From Limnoperna fortunei (taxonomy: Eukaryota > Mollusca > Bivalvia > Mytilida > Modiolidae): a DNA stretch of 64,000 nt. The position numbers and the translations under genes are program-made. Positions 35,469 through 46,324 of this stretch are shown here, piece by piece; position 1 is the first letter of the stretch; every line of letters begins with the position of its first letter. The notes below the pieces were generated by a model. That model saw only the letters and a list, made by a program, of their open reading frames with translations. It made no database searches and was not told where the DNA came from. The DNA is taken from contig OX104117.1 of NCBI GenBank assembly GCA_944474755.1, forward strand, positions 82,064,926-82,128,925. Reading direction: 5' to 3'.

Positions 35469-36037
35469 GACAGGTTGAGATTCAGAACTTGTACCGGCAC
35501 CGGTACGTGAAACGTGTAATTTTTCCTTCTACGTCATCAGGACTTGTGTGTCACGTGATTATGTGAGACGTACAAGTTTGTCACGAACTTCTAGAAAGCT
35601 GTTTACAAGTTGGCCTAGCGCGTGTAGTTTTCTGTGCATAAAGCAGCTTTCGTAATGATGTTGAGTGATATATTGATAAAATTTAGGATATGATGCATCA
35701 TTTTTATTCAAACTTTTATTTTGTAGGTCTTTGTAAATCCTGACGAAATAAAATTTTCTTACCCTATGAAAAAGCTGAATAATAAAAGTGGCTATCATTT
35801 TTTTTTCAGATTTTGGGGCTAATATAAAAATCATGATATATGTTTCATAGAAACGACTGACCAATCTAGTTAAGTAAATTTTGATTAGTTTTTAATTTTG
35901 ATTTTATTGGCGCCTTTTATACACGTACAAGTACAAGTGAAAAAATTCTCAACACAAATAACTACAAGTAAACCCGTGTACATGCACGTTTAACTACGCG
36001 TACCAGTACAAGTACAAGTTTCTGATCTCAACCTCTC
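35469..36037. mobile_element. Nested ~570-bp TIR element
   Basis: The left end GACAGGTTGAGATTCAGAAC and TTGTAC is matched by an inverted right end GAGAGGTTGAGATCAGAAAC and TTGTAC, with TA on both outer sides. Subterminal parts are rich in GTACAAGT, ACGTG and the palindrome ACCGGCACCGGT. A 101-codon minus frame inside it shows no known motif. Confidence 0.65.
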
Positions 36038-36836
36038 TATTAATGTAAATCAGTCAACTTGGATTTAACTTTGGGGTAAGTTTAATTTTATATATTCTGT
36101 ATATATATTCTATAGATGTATTGTTACAAAAGTAAAATTTCATATTATTGATGTACTTGCGCATTAAATACATTTTTTATAGCAGTTCATGCATAGATAC
36201 GAATTCGTAACTCTTGTAAACCATCAGTCGGAAGACTTAATAACTTTTTTATTCCAATAAAAGTAAATTATTTTATACAATAAATGAATTAAAAAATAAA
36301 TCGTCAAAATGTTGGACTGCATAAACTTATTTGATATAAGATATTTTGTTCAGTGTATACGTGGTATATACGCGCGTCCATGCGGACATGACTTAACATT
36401 AGGTGTTCGCTGAAAAAGTCTAATAAATAAATAAAACACTTTTTTTAGGTTCAAACTGGTTTGTTTTACTATTTAAAGTTATTTCTTGGTGAAATATAAG
36501 TCACAAATAGTGGCAGGCGTACACTTTTTTACTGCAGGCGTACTTCTATTACGGCAGGCGTATGCAGGCGTATTTAAGTAGGACCGATATAATATACATG
36601 TATACATAATTTGGTACATAAATATATTTGTAACTTTTCAATTTAAGGACCCAAGAAGAAATTAGCTTGTAATGTAAGCACTATGGACAATACTAGGCTG
36701 TTAAGGTGTACTTATATTATTTTTATGTATTACTATATGTTTATTGTTATAGTTAATGTATGAGTATGCGCTTGATCTGCCGTTACAAAATTATTATTTA
36801 AAAAGCCAAGGCCACAAACACTTCTGTATGTCTCAC

Positions 36837-36977
36837 AGTTCCGTCTAGAATTCTGTTGATTGTTGCAGTGACGTCTTTTGTGATAGCCAGATCTTTTCTA
36901 ATGATGACTTCTTCGATATCGGGGCATATTAGAGAAATATGTGCAACATTTCGATCTTCAACTGCTGAAATATCCAT
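36837..36977 (-). CDS. Possible first coding exon with CUE-like ubiquitin-binding motif
   Basis: On the minus strand an ATG at 36977 opens MDISAVEDRNVAHISLICPD, then IEEVIIRKDLAITKDV and TATINRILDGT, before a donor GT|GAGAC at 36836. The spacing of the Pro-containing turn, the DL and the T-x-N-x-I-L-x-G end resembles CUE domains of AUP1/AMFR type, which bind ubiquitin. Without the splice the frame stops after 59 codons. No following exon was located at lower coordinates, and the PHD/OTU-bearing element begins only 250 bp away. Upstream sequence contains no identified promoter. The family call is by pattern only. Confidence 0.4.
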
Positions 36978-37509
36978 AATTTATACATCCCGCCAAATTC
37001 TGTCAAATATTGAAAAAGTCCGAGAATTTTCGAAGTACAAAAAAATATGGCAGCTTCCATGAAACGGATTCTTCCGTTTCGTTTGTGTTCTGTTTTCAAG
37101 AGTAATATTTTTATTTATATGTAATGCTATATAAATACAATTAGCAATTACAAATACCATCATGTGATAATCTGCGTTTTTGTTGTATAGCAGATCCAAC
37201 TCTCTAAACATGCACATGACCTTCCTTGATACGGGGACGGATAATTATACTGCCATATAGGGGATTCTTTTTCAATTTTTTTATAGAGGTTAACAGTTTA
37301 ATGCAGAAAGTACAAACACGGACAATGTACAATTATTAGTGTGGCATTCTTAAAAGCTGAACAACCAAAATTGTCAGCTTGCATGGGGCGTCTTTCCTGG
37401 GAGATTTACAGCGGTTTTATTCCCAGTTCTAATTGCATTCAAATAAATGTGGCTGAATTGGTCTTTGTCGTATTGTGGTACTTTAACATGTACCTTGGAT
37501 GAAAATAGA

Positions 37510-38373
37510 TGAAAATGGTGAAAACAATCCTCGATTAATATTAGGCGAAAAACAATTCACAGAATCAACAACACATCTGGGTACAATGTATTATAAGAGC
37601 CGCTCAAAATGAAAACAAAGAAAACATCTCAGATAGAAATACCCTAGCTACATGTAGGAGGAGCATGTATTCCCTGATCAAAGTGGGTATGCAAGGAACG
37701 AACGGTTTAAACCCAAGAACTGCATATAAGATATTATCAGCTTATGTGACTCAAAGATTAACATATGGATTGGAAACTCTCCATCTTACTCAAAACGACA
37801 TAACAGAGCTAGATGTATTCTACACAGATATCTTAAAAAAAGCTTCAATAACTTCCAAACAGACATCAAATGCGGCAACTCATTTACTCTTAGGAGCACT
37901 ACCCAATACAGCAGAGCTTCACAAACGGCAGCTCAAATATTTGTGCAAAGAAAAGCTAGCAATTGGTAAAACACACAACATATGGGACACAATAATGAAT
38001 TAAAAACTCTGTCAGTGACGTCAGGTCAGCGGCAACCAATGTTAGAATTCTTACAGGAACCTACATGGTACAAATCTTAAAATCCAAATTTAATGTGGCA
38101 GATATAGATCCAAGATGTCTTAATGAGTATGAAATTATATGTGCAGCATAAAGTAATATTCAGAAAACGCTATTTGAAGACATTAAAGCATTGATAGTTG
38201 GAGCCACTACACCAGATTTGTGGACAAAGGAATTTCAACATAAAGAGAAAATCTGTCAGCTATTAATAGATTGTCAAGCTCTGACTGAACAGAATGTACT
38301 ACCAAATGATAAGAAACTACTAAGAGACATTGAAACAAAAACCAGATACATACCAAGAGGGTTTTTCTACTAA
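37510..38373 (+). pseudogene. LINE 3' remnant (reverse-transcriptase C-terminus)
   Basis: Fragments in different frames follow the order of a CR1-like or related non-LTR element: LGEKQFTESTTHLG, then RTAYKILSAYVTQRLTYGLE (from 37713), HLLLGALPNTAELHKRQLKY, and WTKEFQHKEKICQLLIDC (38219 on). Stops interrupt it at about 38001 and between blocks, so it is dead. It is truncated at the 5' side. Confidence 0.7.
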
Positions 38374-38958
38374 AAGGAGTACTAGTCTGAGGGTCAATGG
38401 TTGCTACTCCCATATTTTATCTGTTAACTTTTATTTTCATAGTCATTTGAAAAGACAATTCTATAGACAATTGATTCAGTGTGTATATTAGTGTATATAT
38501 TGACATTGTACAGATTGGATTATTGGATTATAAGATATTCAATACCGGATTTCCGGGTGGTCCTACTACTGAACAGAGCTACATATAAAGAAAGAAAAGA
38601 AGTATGTACCCGATACGACAAAGACGAACTCAGCATAAATATATGTTACCTGCCATAATTTTTTAAATGTTAAACACGAAGATGGTTTCTGTTGTCTGTC
38701 ACATGATTTGTAGTGAATGGAGGTTGTTGATAATGTGATTTTTAGGGTGAAAATAAAATTTATTGAATGACACCTTGCATTGTGGAAATGAATTTTCAGG
38801 GTTGTCACCCTCTGCAAGCACATTTTGGGGGTTGTCTATAAGAGTTAAACATCTCTTTTTTATATATGTCACATCATATTCTAGTAAATTAATAACTTTC
38901 TTCTTTTTAAGTGAGGTACAATAATAGTGGACCTGTCATAAATCTAACCACACAAGAT

Positions 38959-39573
38959 TAGCTACAATAATGTAGCTGCATCATTTTTTTTTTTTATAGA
39001 CGGAGCTACAAACTGGTCCCATTACTGGTAATGGAGCAGATGGGAGTGATTCACACCCCGTCACGGCCGTGTTTTATGCATTTAAAATATTAAAATCTTC
39101 CACTTGTTTGCCACATACTTTTTTATGTCTTTGCAAAATAACTGATATTTCTACAACACCTTATTGGTTAGTTTTACACATTATTCATAATCATGGCATT
39201 GTTGACAAAATTTTAATTCCTGAAGTGCATAATTTCTTAATCCCTTTGGTAAAAAAAGTTCATTCTGAATCATTTTAGCCATACTGATTGCATTTGTCAG
39301 ATAAAATTTTTACCGATAGGATTCCACAATTTTAATTTTGTCAACAATACCATGATTACGAAAAAGTGTTAAAATGATTTAATTTCACATTGTAGAAATC
39401 TCAGCTGAGCGGCAGAGAAAGGAACAAATATTTTATTTATTTTTTAACAAAGACAGAAGTTTAATAGAGGAAAAATATGTATAAATTCCAAGAGTGTTTT
39501 TGCTCCATTACAAGTAATGGGACCGCTTTGTAGCTCCGTCTATAAAAAAGGGTGATCTACATTATTGTAGCTA
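38959..39573. mobile_element. 615-bp foldback MITE with 9-bp target duplication
   Basis: The ends are TAGCTACAATAATGTAG and its complement. About 75 bp of near-identity continues with TATAGACGGAGCTACAAA and GGTCCCATTAC.(G/T)GTAATGG, and weaker inverted similarity runs to the centre (CATGG(C/T)ATTGTTGACAAAA at 39195 and its complement near 39340). The flanks are ACACAAGAT and ATACAAGAT, 8 of 9 matching. It is the long member of the family whose 73-bp member sits at 14264. Confidence 0.8.
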
Positions 39574-39894
39574 ATACAAGATAAGACATGCTACTTTTTG
39601 TTTTTGTTATTTGGACTTTGAAGTAGGTATGCATTGAACAGCTTCGTACCATGTAAATTTTCTATGGTGGATGTTATGTACATGCAAATGACAGTTCATT
39701 TGCTTTAAATTTTGAACCATGTAGAATTTTTTAATGTTCAATTCATGTACCATCCACTATTACCACAGTCATTTAATACTATATGGGATTTTTTCATTTT
39801 GTAATCTGATTAAAATTAAATCTTTCACTTGCTCTCCCCTTTTTGTTATTTGTCAATGCATTAATTATTAACTTCGAATCAATTTTTTATTCAG

Positions 39895-40112
39895 CACATT
39901 TACTGAAAAGCAACACAGAACAAAACATAGTAGTTTGTTCAAGAAGAGAAAGAGGGACAGGATTACATTACGGCAAAGGACCAATGACAAATAAGCCAGG
40001 GTTTGAGAGACCCGCCTATGGAAGTAATGTTAAACGACTCGATGGCCATTTTGTTCATAGAGATGAAATTTTAGCAACTCAGAACGGTTTAAAATTTTAT
40101 CCTGGTGAAAAT
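39895..40112 (+). CDS. MRPL27: Mitochondrial ribosomal protein L27, internal exon
   Basis: MRPL27 (bL27m) is a protein of the mitochondrial large ribosomal subunit, near the peptidyl-transferase centre. The exon starts after TTTTTATTCAG at 39894 and ends at donor AAT|GTAAGT (40112/40113). It encodes RRERGTGLHYGKG, then VKRLDGHFVHRDEILATQNG and LKFYPGENV, which aligns with the conserved MEGHYVHAGNIIATQ...HPG.HV block of animal MRPL27. It begins with two bases of a split codon, so an upstream exon (start codon and mitochondrial targeting peptide) must exist. I could not find it. It joins in phase 0 to the exon at 43964 across a 3.85-kb intron filled with repeats. Confidence 0.85.
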
Positions 40113-40499
40113 GTAAGTAAACTGCCTCATTATAGAATTCGTCTTGAGCCTGCTAATTTGGTGAACAATTATACTATCTCTCTTTTAATCTGGCAAACCT
40201 GAATCAAATTATACATTACAATCTCTTTTTAATCTGCTCACCTCACTCAAATTATATGATCGCTCTTTAATCTGCTAACCTCGCTCAAAATTGTACAATC
40301 TTACTTGAATCTGACAAACCTTTGTCAATTATACAATAGCTCTTTAATCGGACAACCTCACTCATTATACAGTCTCTCTTTAATCTTCCATGATCCTCAA
40401 CCCTTCTTTAATTTTCTAAACTCACTCAAATTATAAATTTATACAATCTCTCTTTAATCTGCTAACCTTGCTCAAACTGATGTGTGCCTGGTATCAGAA

Positions 40500-40715
40500 A
40501 GGTTAACCTAGTTAATCATCAATATTGATCACATGATGGTAAACACTGAGGTTGCTGCTTCCACATAACTGTGGGCAGGGTGTGTATCTAGTCTTAATTG
40601 ACACAGATTGCCAGTATTCCTATGAATGGTCGGCGGTTTTCAACTTATACTTTGGCTTCCTCCACCATTAAAAACTGGACGCCATGATATAACTGAAAAA
40701 TTTGCTGAAAGTTAC
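40500..40715 (+). mobile_element. Diverged, 5'-damaged tRNA-derived SINE
   Basis: Shared body phrases with the intact copies are present: AACACTGAGGTTGC, GTCTTAATTGACA.AGATTGC, GGCTTCCTCC.CCATTAAAAA and GATATAACTGAAAAATT. The tRNA-like head is largely unrecognisable and the tail is missing. Confidence 0.6.
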
Positions 40716-41221
40716 CCTAACCTGGTTACCAAGCAAACAACCTACTGTAACCTTTAAATTATACAATCCCTCTTTATCCAACTAAATACCCTCTAGTTAA
40801 AAAATATTTCTTGGATCTGCTAACCTCGTTGAAATTATAGTTTTCTATCCTGTTAATGTTAATCAAAGTGTACAATCCCTCTATAATAAGCTAACCTTGT
40901 GAACATATAAAACTTGCCTTAATCTTGCTAGAAGGATGCAGTTGCTCATTAATCTGAAAGCATGGTTTGCTCAAGTTATTTAATGCCTAAATAACCTGCT
41001 AACCTTGCTCAAGTTATTAAATCCATCTTTACGTACCTCACGATCCCTCGTTAATCTGCTAACCTCAAGTTAACACAATCTGGTTTCTATCTGCTAAACT
41101 TCCTAAAATGATGAAATCCCTTTTCAATCAGCTAACCTCGTTCTAGTTATATAATCTTGCTTCAATCTGCTAACATCAAATTAAAAAATTCCTCTTTAAC
41201 CCGCTAACCTCATGTTATTGA

Positions 41222-41459
41222 GGGCTATTCCAGAAAAAAAATGTCTCCTTGGGCAGAACTCACTTTAAACTAATGGGTACCACCAATAGATTTAAATTGA
41301 AATTTAACCCCCCACCTACAATTTTCCTATATCAAATTATTATTATTTATTTTTTTGACACCCCACCCAATAGATTTCAATATGCAATTTTACCCCCCAC
41401 CTGCACATTATTTTATCAACAGCGTCCTGCCCCCGGGTATATTTTTTCTGGAATAGCCC
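41222..41459. mobile_element. 238-bp MITE, TIR GGGCTATTCCAGAAAAAA
   Basis: The left end GGGCTATTCCAGAAAAAA is matched by TTTTTTCTGGAATAGCCC at the right. The interior has ACCCCCCACCT.CA twice and CAATAGATTT twice. No clear target duplication was found. It lies in the MRPL27 intron. Confidence 0.7.
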
Positions 41460-41509
41460 CGAGTCACTCATTAACCTTCTAACTTTGCTTAAGTTATTCA
41501 ACCATCTTA

Positions 41510-41754
41510 GGGGTTGTCCATAATTGTCAACCATTTTCATAAGTGTGCAAACCGCACACTTTAGGGAGGGGGTTAAAAATTTCGACATTTTTGCGTACAC
41601 TTTTTTTTTATCTTTAGAAATTTTTTGTTTCCATGGAGTTTGGTTTTTATACTAGTTTAATGGTTGATGTACACTTTTTGATGGGGGGTGGGGGGTCTCA
41701 AAAAGTGTGCTTTTTGCACACTTGTGAAAATGGTTGACAATTATGGATGACCCC
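41510..41754. mobile_element. 245-bp MITE with TTA flanks (Harbinger-like)
   Basis: The left end GGGGTTGTCCATAATTGTCA and ACCATTTTCATAAGTGTGC is matched by an inverted right end of about 40 bp with few differences. TTA occurs at both outer edges (41507-41509 and 41755-41757). A 3-bp TWA duplication is the hallmark of PIF/Harbinger elements. There is no coding content. Confidence 0.75.
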
Positions 41755-42438
41755 TTAAATGGGCAAACTTCGCTTAAATTGAACAAGCACTTATTTTTTT
41801 CTGGTAACCATATGCTAATTGTAAAATCCCTGTTTTCTGCTAACACAACACAAACTTGTTTTGTCATGTATACCTTTATTTGAAAATTTACATCTCTGTG
41901 TTACATGTAATTATTTATCAAAAATGTCTTTTTTTCCATTGGGAGTGACGCACATAGTTTATTAGTGAAACTAAAAGATTTGACAAATTTACATTATGTT
42001 GATCCATGTTGACTGGTTTATTTAAGCACCTACATGTATCAATAGCAGTGGCTGAAGCTGAGCATATATTTTCAATTACTAGTACCATGGGGAACATGGC
42101 AAAAATCGTTTATTCTCGGGATTTTGCTTTGATGCAAAAAATAGTTGTAAGCACGTGCTTACAGTGCTAAAATGTACCTATGCCACTGAACAGGTAAACA
42201 GTATTACAATGTAGATTAATTTCTCTGTAGCATGTACATCCAGCCTGTCTCCATAGGTATTCAAATTAATCTGTCCCATGGTTCAATGAATCAGATTCAA
42301 CATGTTGGATTGTTTCACTTCCACTGCAGTATTCAGAAAAATATAATATATTGAGGCATAAAGTAACTTTTTTCTGTTTTGACCAGGCCTTACAAATTTT
42401 ACATATACATGCAGATGTATCACCATGAGACTGTGTCA

Positions 42439-42508
42439 TAATTAACAAATAGTTCATGACACTGAGGGTCATATGACACCCGAAGTGTCATGAACTATTT
42501 GTTATATT
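42439..42508. repeat. ~70-bp palindrome
   Basis: The arms AACAAATAGTTCATGACACT and AGTGTCATGAACTATTTGTT are perfect, and the centre GGGTCATATGACACCC is itself nearly palindromic. It could be a small foldback element, but no target duplication is evident. Confidence 0.85.
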
Positions 42509-42735
42509 ATACTTGTACTTTTTGTAAGCTTCTATGCACACTTATTTGCTCCATATGCACAACATGTATTGTAGTGTCAATACTGATCATTTTTAGGTTA
42601 TTTTTGTTCTGAAAACTCATTTTGCATATCCGTTACTTGGCATAAATAATCTTCACTGAGATTACTAATCGCATATTTGGTTATTTGTGTTTTTCCAACA
42701 GATGTGTAAATCCAATGTACATTTTATCCACAGCC

Positions 42736-42800
42736 GGTCCATATACATTATATGGACCAGTCCATATACTCCGGCTGGTCTATATACGATTGTATGGACC
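42736..42800. repeat. Two adjacent GGTCCATATA palindromes
   Basis: GGTCCATATA, CAT, TATATGGACC is a perfect 10-bp stem at 42736-42758. GGTCTATATACGATTGTATGGACC follows at 42777-42800. AGCCGG and CCGGCT lie outside and between them, forming a larger imperfect inverted structure. Confidence 0.75.
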
Positions 42801-42887
42801 GTTTATGCTTACAAAGAAATCATTGAAAAATAAATCTTCAATGTATAATATTAACCTTTAGATAACCTTTACCTTTGGCAACAGGGG

Positions 42888-43147
42888 GCCTCGGTGGCCA
42901 AGTGGTTAAGGTAGTTCGCCTACTATGGATCACCTGGTCCGTCAACACTTGAGATTGCAGGTTTCATTCTCACTGCAGGCAGGGTGTACTCGACGCCAAT
43001 CTTAATTGATAAGGATTGTCAGTTTTTCTACCACAGGGGGGTTTTCTCCTGGTACTCCGGCTTCTTCCCCAGTAAAAACTAGATGACATGATATAGCTGA
43101 AAAATTGCCTGGTGTCGCGTTACACACCATCAAACAAAACAAACAAA
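42888..43147 (+). mobile_element. tRNA-derived SINE, full length
   Basis: The head GCCTCGGTGGCCAAGTGGTT and AAGG resembles a tRNA-Leu/Ser 5' half with A box. A degenerate B box (GCAGGTTTCATTCTC) follows about 60 bp later. The body shares TCTTAATTGATAAGGATTG, TTTTCTCCTGGTACTCCGGC and ATGATATAGCTGAAAAATTG with the copies at 44905 and 49475. It ends in CAAACAAAA repeats. The flanks share ACCTTTGGC (42871-42879 and 43148-43156). It lies in the MRPL27 intron. Confidence 0.8.
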
Positions 43148-43963
43148 ACCTTTGGCCACTAGGTCAAACATTTATTAACTTACATTGAAAGCTTGGTGAC
43201 CTTTGGCCTTGATATCAAGGTCAAATTTCCAACTTTTTTTTTTTTGTCATTTGACTAAGGCCTTGGATATTTAGTATTTGGGTAGGTCACCATAAAAGGA
43301 TGTGTACCATACCAACATTAGATGACCTTGGGTTCTTAAATTTTTGGGAAAGACCTTTTCATTTCCAAGAGTGGTAGAAATTGTATGTCTTTTTGCGAGA
43401 GTAGCAGTTATAGAAATTGTATGTCTTTTACAAATGAGCGAAAAGACATAAAAACTTTCTATCATGAGTGGAAGATTAGAAGGCTTTCCTAGTCTGAGAA
43501 TTCTGGGACTAAGGCTTTCGAAAATAACGCATGAAAGTACCTATTTCTTCCGTAACAAACTTTCACATTGCAATATCCTATAATGTAGACTCTCCATAGT
43601 TTAAGAATCCATTGTCTTTGACATCCAATTAGAACACCTGAAACAAGATCCTTGTTATGTTACTTTAACAGTGTTCTTGTTTCATGCGTTTTGATTGAAT
43701 GATGCAATGAGTACAGATGTGTGCACATGAAATTAGTTTTAGTGAACTATAACAATTCTATTTTGAAATGAAATTTGAATTGTATAATAAACAAATTTTA
43801 AAATATTTGTCAGATTTTTAGTAAATAAGAATAAATGATATATTTTCACTTTCTAAGTTGTTTTTATTTATTTTTCAAATGGCCTATACTGTTTACAGCA
43901 TTACCTTTTCCATGTAACATACCCCTAGTGTATTTACAACAGATAGTATTATTTATTTTTCAG

Positions 43964-44158
43964 GTTGGCATATCAAGGACTAATCAGCTATATGCTTTGT
44001 GTGATGGGACTGTCATGATTACAACAGAGACATTAAATCCTTACCCAAATAGCCCTTTATATGGACTTGTTAAAAAGGGTGCTGTTATTAAAAGGAAGTT
44101 CTTCCATGTTGTACCCATTCCTTTACATGGAAAATTTAGATTAGTAAATCTGATTTAG
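43964..44158 (+). CDS. MRPL27: Mitochondrial ribosomal protein L27, terminal exon
   Basis: The acceptor TTATTTTTCAG ends at 43963, and the stop TAG closes at 44158 after 64 codons. It encodes VGISRTNQLYALCDGTVMIT, then YGLVKKGAVIKRKFFHVVP and HGKFRLVNLI. These match the LYAL.(E/D)G.V..T, LP.GAVL..TFVHVVP and G.FKLV blocks of MRPL27 C-termini, so the pair of exons is confidently assigned. AATAAA follows 14 bp after the stop. Confidence 0.9.
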   Translation, partial: VGISRTNQLYALCDGTVMITTETLNPYPNSPLYGLVKKGAVIKRKFFHVVPIPLHGKFRLVNLI

Positions 44159-44171
44159 TATGTATATTGTC

Positions 44172-44177
44172 AATAAA
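44172..44177 (+). promoter_or_regulatory. Polyadenylation signal of MRPL27
   Basis: A canonical AATAAA lies 14 bp after the MRPL27 stop codon, giving a very short 3' UTR, which is usual for small ribosomal-protein genes. Confidence 0.65.
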
Positions 44178-44904
44178 ATATTAATATTTGTTGACACAGC
44201 TTACTTTCTATTATCAGTAAAGGTAATAAGGGTTTGTCTATAGTTGGAAGAATGGTACATGAAATTTTGAAGTCTCTATAAGTTTTGGGAGATTATGATT
44301 TTTTGCTTTGTTTCATGTCCTTTTTTTCATTATTCATCTCACTTTTCATAGTCCATTGCTTAAAATATCATAAAGGTTCACAGGAAGGTTGTTCATCGTG
44401 ATTAGATGTGCAGTCATGAATTTAAATTTTCATAATGGCTTCAATTGCCATGGTAACACATTACATATATCGAGTGTGGGTAGTATTGCTCAGGCACTAC
44501 GAAGTCTCCAACCAGGAAAATAAAATTTTCTGATTGCAAATTTCTAATTTTTGTCAGAAATCATGGGAATGGTGATGCTTGACTTCCATACTAAACATCA
44601 GCTCAATATCTACAGACCGTAAACACATGTATTACATTGGCAATCCTTCCGATACAATACGTATCCAAAATATTGCTACTGTTTTTTTTTTATCTTTACT
44701 TTTGGTGTCGTCAATAGTTACTGTTTTGTAAACATTTACTTCTAATGCCATTAATAGTTACTGTTTTAAAAATTATCTTTGGATGTCAGCAATAAGTATT
44801 GTTATGTAAACCTTTGCTTACAATTCTAGCAAAGTTACTTGTTTGTAAACCTTAATGTCAGATGTGGATATAGCAAGTTTCTTTAGATTGGGGTCAAACC
44901 AACA

Positions 44905-45160
44905 GGAGCCTGGGTGGCCATGTGTTTAAGGTAGTTGGTCTACTATTGATCATGTGGTTTGTCAACACTGAGGTTGTGGAATTCAGGCTCACTGCTAGCA
45001 GGGTTCACTCGACTCCAATTTTAATTGACAAGGATAGCCAGTCTTCATACCAAAGATTGGTTTTCTCCAGGTACTATGGCTTCCTGCCCCAATAAAAACT
45101 GACACTACGATATAGCTGAAAAATTGTTGAAAATGGAATTAAACACCACAAAAAAAACAA
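44905..45160 (+). mobile_element. tRNA-derived SINE with 11-bp target duplication
   Basis: It has the same family body as the other copies, with a head GAGCCTGGGTGGCCATGTGT that has a decayed A box. It is flanked by perfect TCAAACCAACA (44894-44904 and 45161-45171). It lies between the convergent MRPL27 and CDR2-like genes. Confidence 0.85.
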
Positions 45161-45570
45161 TCAAACCAACATTATCAAATGTACCATGCTTAAAAACTTG
45201 CAGCTAAAGACAAGTTAATTGTTTTATTAAATACAATATTGCTTTATTGAAAAAAAAACAAATACACACTGAAACAAATAATTTAACAAATCTGACTAGA
45301 ACAACAATAATATCATGAAAATGTTGGTCAACATTAGATAATATCTAATGCTGTACAACTTTCTTTGATTGTCCTTAAAATATGAAGCATGAAACAAAAA
45401 GGAAAACACAAAAAATGACTAACTTATATGGAATACATTTTGTATATGTATATATATCACCATAATTATCAAATTAAAATTGGAGATCTCAATTGATACA
45501 TGGACCAAATTCATTGTGGCTGTAATATCGGATATCGAGCCATTAAAGGTCATCTCGGGGTCTACAAATA

Positions 45571-45700
45571 TGAATTGGTCAATTTATATTTGACCCAGAT
45601 AAACCAATTTGGATTGGTTGGTTCATATTTGACCCAGATACACCTGATTTGGATTGATTGATTCATGTTTAATCCAGTAACACCTTATTTAATATAGAAT
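45571..45700. repeat. ~55-bp tandem repeat, about 2.5 copies
   Basis: ATATTTGACCCAGATA(A/C)AC(C) followed by AATTTGGATTG.TTG.TTC is repeated with slight change at about 55-bp spacing, downstream of the CDR2-like gene. Confidence 0.6.
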
Positions 45701-46324
45701 TGTTCGACTTCCAGACGGTGTCAGGTAAAAAGATGCCAAATTTAATTGGATTACATATATATATATTACATCTGCATATCACAGTTGCCTCAAGCATGTT
45801 TGTTAATATAATAGAGTAAGTAAATTAGTTGACAAGGAAATATGCATATTTGTCCCTTGGACATGTGTACCACTATGTTCTAACAAAAAATCTGAATCAA
45901 TAAACCATGTTATTGTAATAATGCATGATCATAACGATTCTGGTATTGAAATGTACAAAAAGTTGTAGTTTCGAAAGCAATGTAATATGTAATTCAATAT
46001 TTTCATAGGAAAATACCCTTCCAAATATTAAAAAAACAAAATGGTTATATCTTCTCCTATTTAAAAAGAAGTTAAAATTTCAGCCAACCATTTATTTTAA
46101 GAACTTTGTTTTACATCTTGTAAATATACATGGATACCATGTTTTGATTTACAAATATGTAAGAGAAAAATTTAATTAAAAAACTAATTCTAGTATATTT
46201 CCAATTGAAGGTAAACAGTTAAAACAGTGTTTTTAATAAATGTATCATAAAACACCTGAGGTATTTACCATGTTTATGATGAGAAAAGAAAATACTGATA
46301 ATGATTTGGCATCCCTCTGTACCC

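Larger units (their letters stand above)
34533..36586. mobile_element. 2,054-bp TIR element with 9-bp target duplication, carrying a PHD/OTU-like frame
   Basis: The inverted ends of about 60-70 bp contain TACTTAAATACGCCTGC and then AGAAGTACGCCTGCAGTAAA. The right end has one extra ATACGCCTGC unit. The core TACGCCTGC is iterated three times on the left and four on the right. Identical 9-mers ATATAATAT flank the element (34524-34532 and 36587-36595). Inside are a broken minus-strand gene (34738-35175) and a nested TIR element (35469-36037). Long TIRs plus a 9-bp duplication fit Mutator-like elements. No Mutator transposase is present, so it would need help in trans. Confidence 0.75.
40190..41850. 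repeat. Old diverged ~40-bp repeat array in the MRPL27 intron, with insertions
   Basis: Phrases such as AATCTGCTAACCTCGCTCAA and ATTATACAATC(T/C)CTCTTT recur about every 38-50 bp over most of this interval, far more diverged than the other minisatellites. The array is interrupted by a truncated SINE (about 40500-40715) and MITEs at 41222-41459 and 41510-41754. Confidence 0.75.

Noticed and set aside
42888..42970. A functional tRNA gene
   Set aside because: The A and B boxes belong to the SINE head; no cloverleaf with intact acceptor stem could be formed.
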